Assembly: GCA_964419935.1 (NCBI GenBank)
Contig: CAYQQJ010000038.1
Span: 1 to 33,675, forward strand
Direction of reading: 5' to 3'
From: CAYQQJ01 sp964419935
Lineage (GTDB): Bacteria > Pseudomonadota > Gammaproteobacteria > Pseudomonadales > Cellvibrionaceae
Length of the DNA: 33,675 bases
In this document: positions 32,645 through 33,675 of the stretch, in pieces
Numbering within the stretch: the stretch's first letter is position 1
How the letters are laid out: every line of letters begins with the position of its first letter
Notes under the pieces: generated by a model
What the model was told of the DNA's origin: nothing
Databases searched by the model: none
Seen by the model: only the letters and a program-made list of their open reading frames with translations
Translations under genes and position numbers: made by a program

Positions 32645-33424
32645 ATGGCCACACACAATGGCGACAGCCCCGAATATCTCGCCAAAAAGCAGTTCTTTCA
32701 GCGTATGCTCACCGTCTTTGGCCGCAATCCGGTGCAGGAAGCGCTGCTCAACAAAAACGTAAAGCCTTACCGATTACACCTGGCAGAAAGTAACAAACCC
32801 GCCCCTGTGCTCAAGGAGATTGAGCAACTGGCACGGGAAAAAGGTGCCGAGGTGCAATATCACAGTCGCGACGCCCTGGCGCGCATTTCGAAAAACGCAC
32901 GGCAGGATCAAGGGGTCGCGTTGGATGTGGAGTGTGAAGGATTTGCCGCAGCGGCGGAATACCTTCGAACCGCGCCACAACATTATGAACTACTGGCGCT
33001 GGACAGCGTGACCAACCCACAGAACCTGGGCATGATCATTCGCTCCGTGTGCGCCTCACCCATGGCCGGCTTGATATTGCCAGAAAAAGGCTGCGCCAAA
33101 CTGGATTCTCTGGTCATCAAAGCCAGTGCCGGCACCCTGTTCAAAGCACGAATTCTGCGCTGTAAAAACCTTGCCGAGTGCTTAACTGATTTCAAGAACA
33201 ACGGCGCACAAATTTACGGCCTGGACACCAGCGGCAAAGCCACACTGCGCGAACTGCACACGCCCGCACCGCGAATTTTTGTCATGGGTAATGAAACCGA
33301 AGGCCTCTCCCCTGCCGTCACCAAAGTGTGTGACCACACCATTGCCATCCCCATGCAGAACGGCGTCGAGTCACTCAACGTCAGCGTCGCAGCCAGCCTC
33401 ATCGCGTTCCGCACGTTGGTGTAA
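32645..33424 (+). CDS. SpoU-family 2'-O-ribose RNA methyltransferase (TrmH/RlmB-like)
   Basis: A 259-residue SAM-dependent enzyme with an N-terminal substrate-binding domain (about 20-100, TVFGRNPVQEALLNKNVKPYRLHL) and a C-terminal SPOUT knot. Knot motifs 1-3 are visible: LDSVTNPQNLGMIIRS (Asn and Arg catalytic region), FVMGNETEGLS and IPMQNGVESLNVSVAASLIAF. Members methylate ribose in 23S rRNA (RlmB at G2251) or tRNA. The sequence is divergent enough from RlmB that the target is left open. It starts ~100 bp after pdxJ, with GGTAAAGC upstream of the ATG. Confidence 0.9.
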   Translation: MATHNGDSPEYLAKKQFFQRMLTVFGRNPVQEALLNKNVKPYRLHLAESNKPAPVLKEIEQLAREKGAEVQYHSRDALARISKNARQDQGVALDVECEGFAAAAEYLRTAPQHYELLALDSVTNPQNLGMIIRSVCASPMAGLILPEKGCAKLDSLVIKASAGTLFKARILRCKNLAECLTDFKNNGAQIYGLDTSGKATLRELHTPAPRIFVMGNETEGLSPAVTKVCDHTIAIPMQNGVESLNVSVAASLIAFRTLV

Positions 33425-33450
33425 AGCCGCAGACTGTTCACTTCGTAGGT

Positions 33451-33627
33451 AATAAGACGTGAGCTCCGCGAAACGTCGCCATCCGACGTAGCAATGGTGA
33501 TGAGTGATGAGTGATGAGTGATGAGAAATCATGTTCGGGAATGGCTCACGTCGCAAATTGAATAAGGCGGATACTCCACGAATGTCGCTATCCGACGCAA
33601 ATGTCGGATGGCGCTTGAAGCTTATTC
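33451..33627. repeat. REP-like palindromic units flanking a heptamer array
   Basis: A unit at 33560-33627 has outer arms GAATAAG/CTTATTC and an inner stem CGCTATCCGAC/GTCGGATGGCG (33586-33596 with 33603-33613) around a six-base loop. A partial, diverged copy of its first half runs from 33451 to about 33489 (AATAAG ... CGCCATCCGACG). Together they bracket the GTGATGA array. The layout resembles REP or BIME-type dispersed intergenic repeats. Confidence 0.7.
33497..33524. repeat. Four perfect GTGATGA heptamers
   Basis: Four tandem 7-bp units without interruption, 73 bp after the methyltransferase stop codon, between the two palindromic units. There is no coding frame across it, so it would not act as a translational switch. 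A variable-number locus is plausible. Confidence 0.85.
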
Positions 33628-33675
33628 GTATATGGTCTCCTCCCCATTTGCAAGGCACTGGTTTTGATGAAGTAG

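Overview
The window looks like chromosomal DNA of a marine or plant-matter-degrading gammaproteobacterium, most plausibly a Cellvibrionales-type organism. That placement is an inference from gene content: cmoAB, rluB-scpB-scpA, PHP/YciO genes, a class I PHA system, a GH9/GH43 sugar locus, and scattered GGGGTAG-type palindromic elements. No rRNA, tRNA or CRISPR array was recognised.

Layout. (1) 1-60: two tandem 21-bp motifs resembling the end of an IS21-type element. (2) 195-4108, minus strand: a polyhydroxyalkanoate (PHA) cluster. In transcription order it holds 3-hydroxybutyrate dehydrogenase, class I PHA synthase, the regulator PhaR and a phasin. It covers polymer synthesis, granule coating, regulation and use of the monomer. 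A (GGGAAAA)6 tract sits between the dehydrogenase and the synthase. (3) 4342-5724: a GPH-type sugar/cation symporter, followed by a 208-bp element with long terminal inverted repeats. (4) 6164-7878: cmoA-cmoB, for wobble uridine modification of tRNA. (5) 8025-10874: a large membrane M48 metallopeptidase. (6) 11488-16758: a compact saccharide-use locus with a GH9 lipoprotein facing a GPH symporter-GH43 operon, plus tandem hairpins between the converging genes and a palindrome over a putative promoter.

(7) 16880-19330: an accessory patch. It holds a 3' remnant of a solute-binding protein gene, an ABM monooxygenase, an HNH nuclease, a VOC protein and a decayed IS3-type orfA. The three intact genes lie on the same strand and are separated by spacers that resemble integron attC sites, one of them quite closely. 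(8) 19355-21793: a large lipoprotein with thrombospondin type 3-like calcium-binding repeats.

(9) 22445-33424: mostly core genes. These are a flavodoxin, a GGDEF diguanylate cyclase with a sigma54-like upstream site, rluB-scpB-scpA (both Scp proteins carry unusual acidic extensions), YciO, a PHP-domain nuclease, a VC0807-type membrane protein, YciI, a TIGR04211-type SH3 protein, a periplasmic cyclophilin, a divergent PdxJ and a SpoU-family RNA methyltransferase. (10) 33425-33675: heptamer repeats and REP-like hairpins.

No complete undescribed multi-gene system could be demonstrated. The best leads are the cassette-like patch, the two GGGGTAG inverted-repeat elements, the G-tract heptamer repeat in the PHA operon, and the acidic extensions of ScpA and ScpB.
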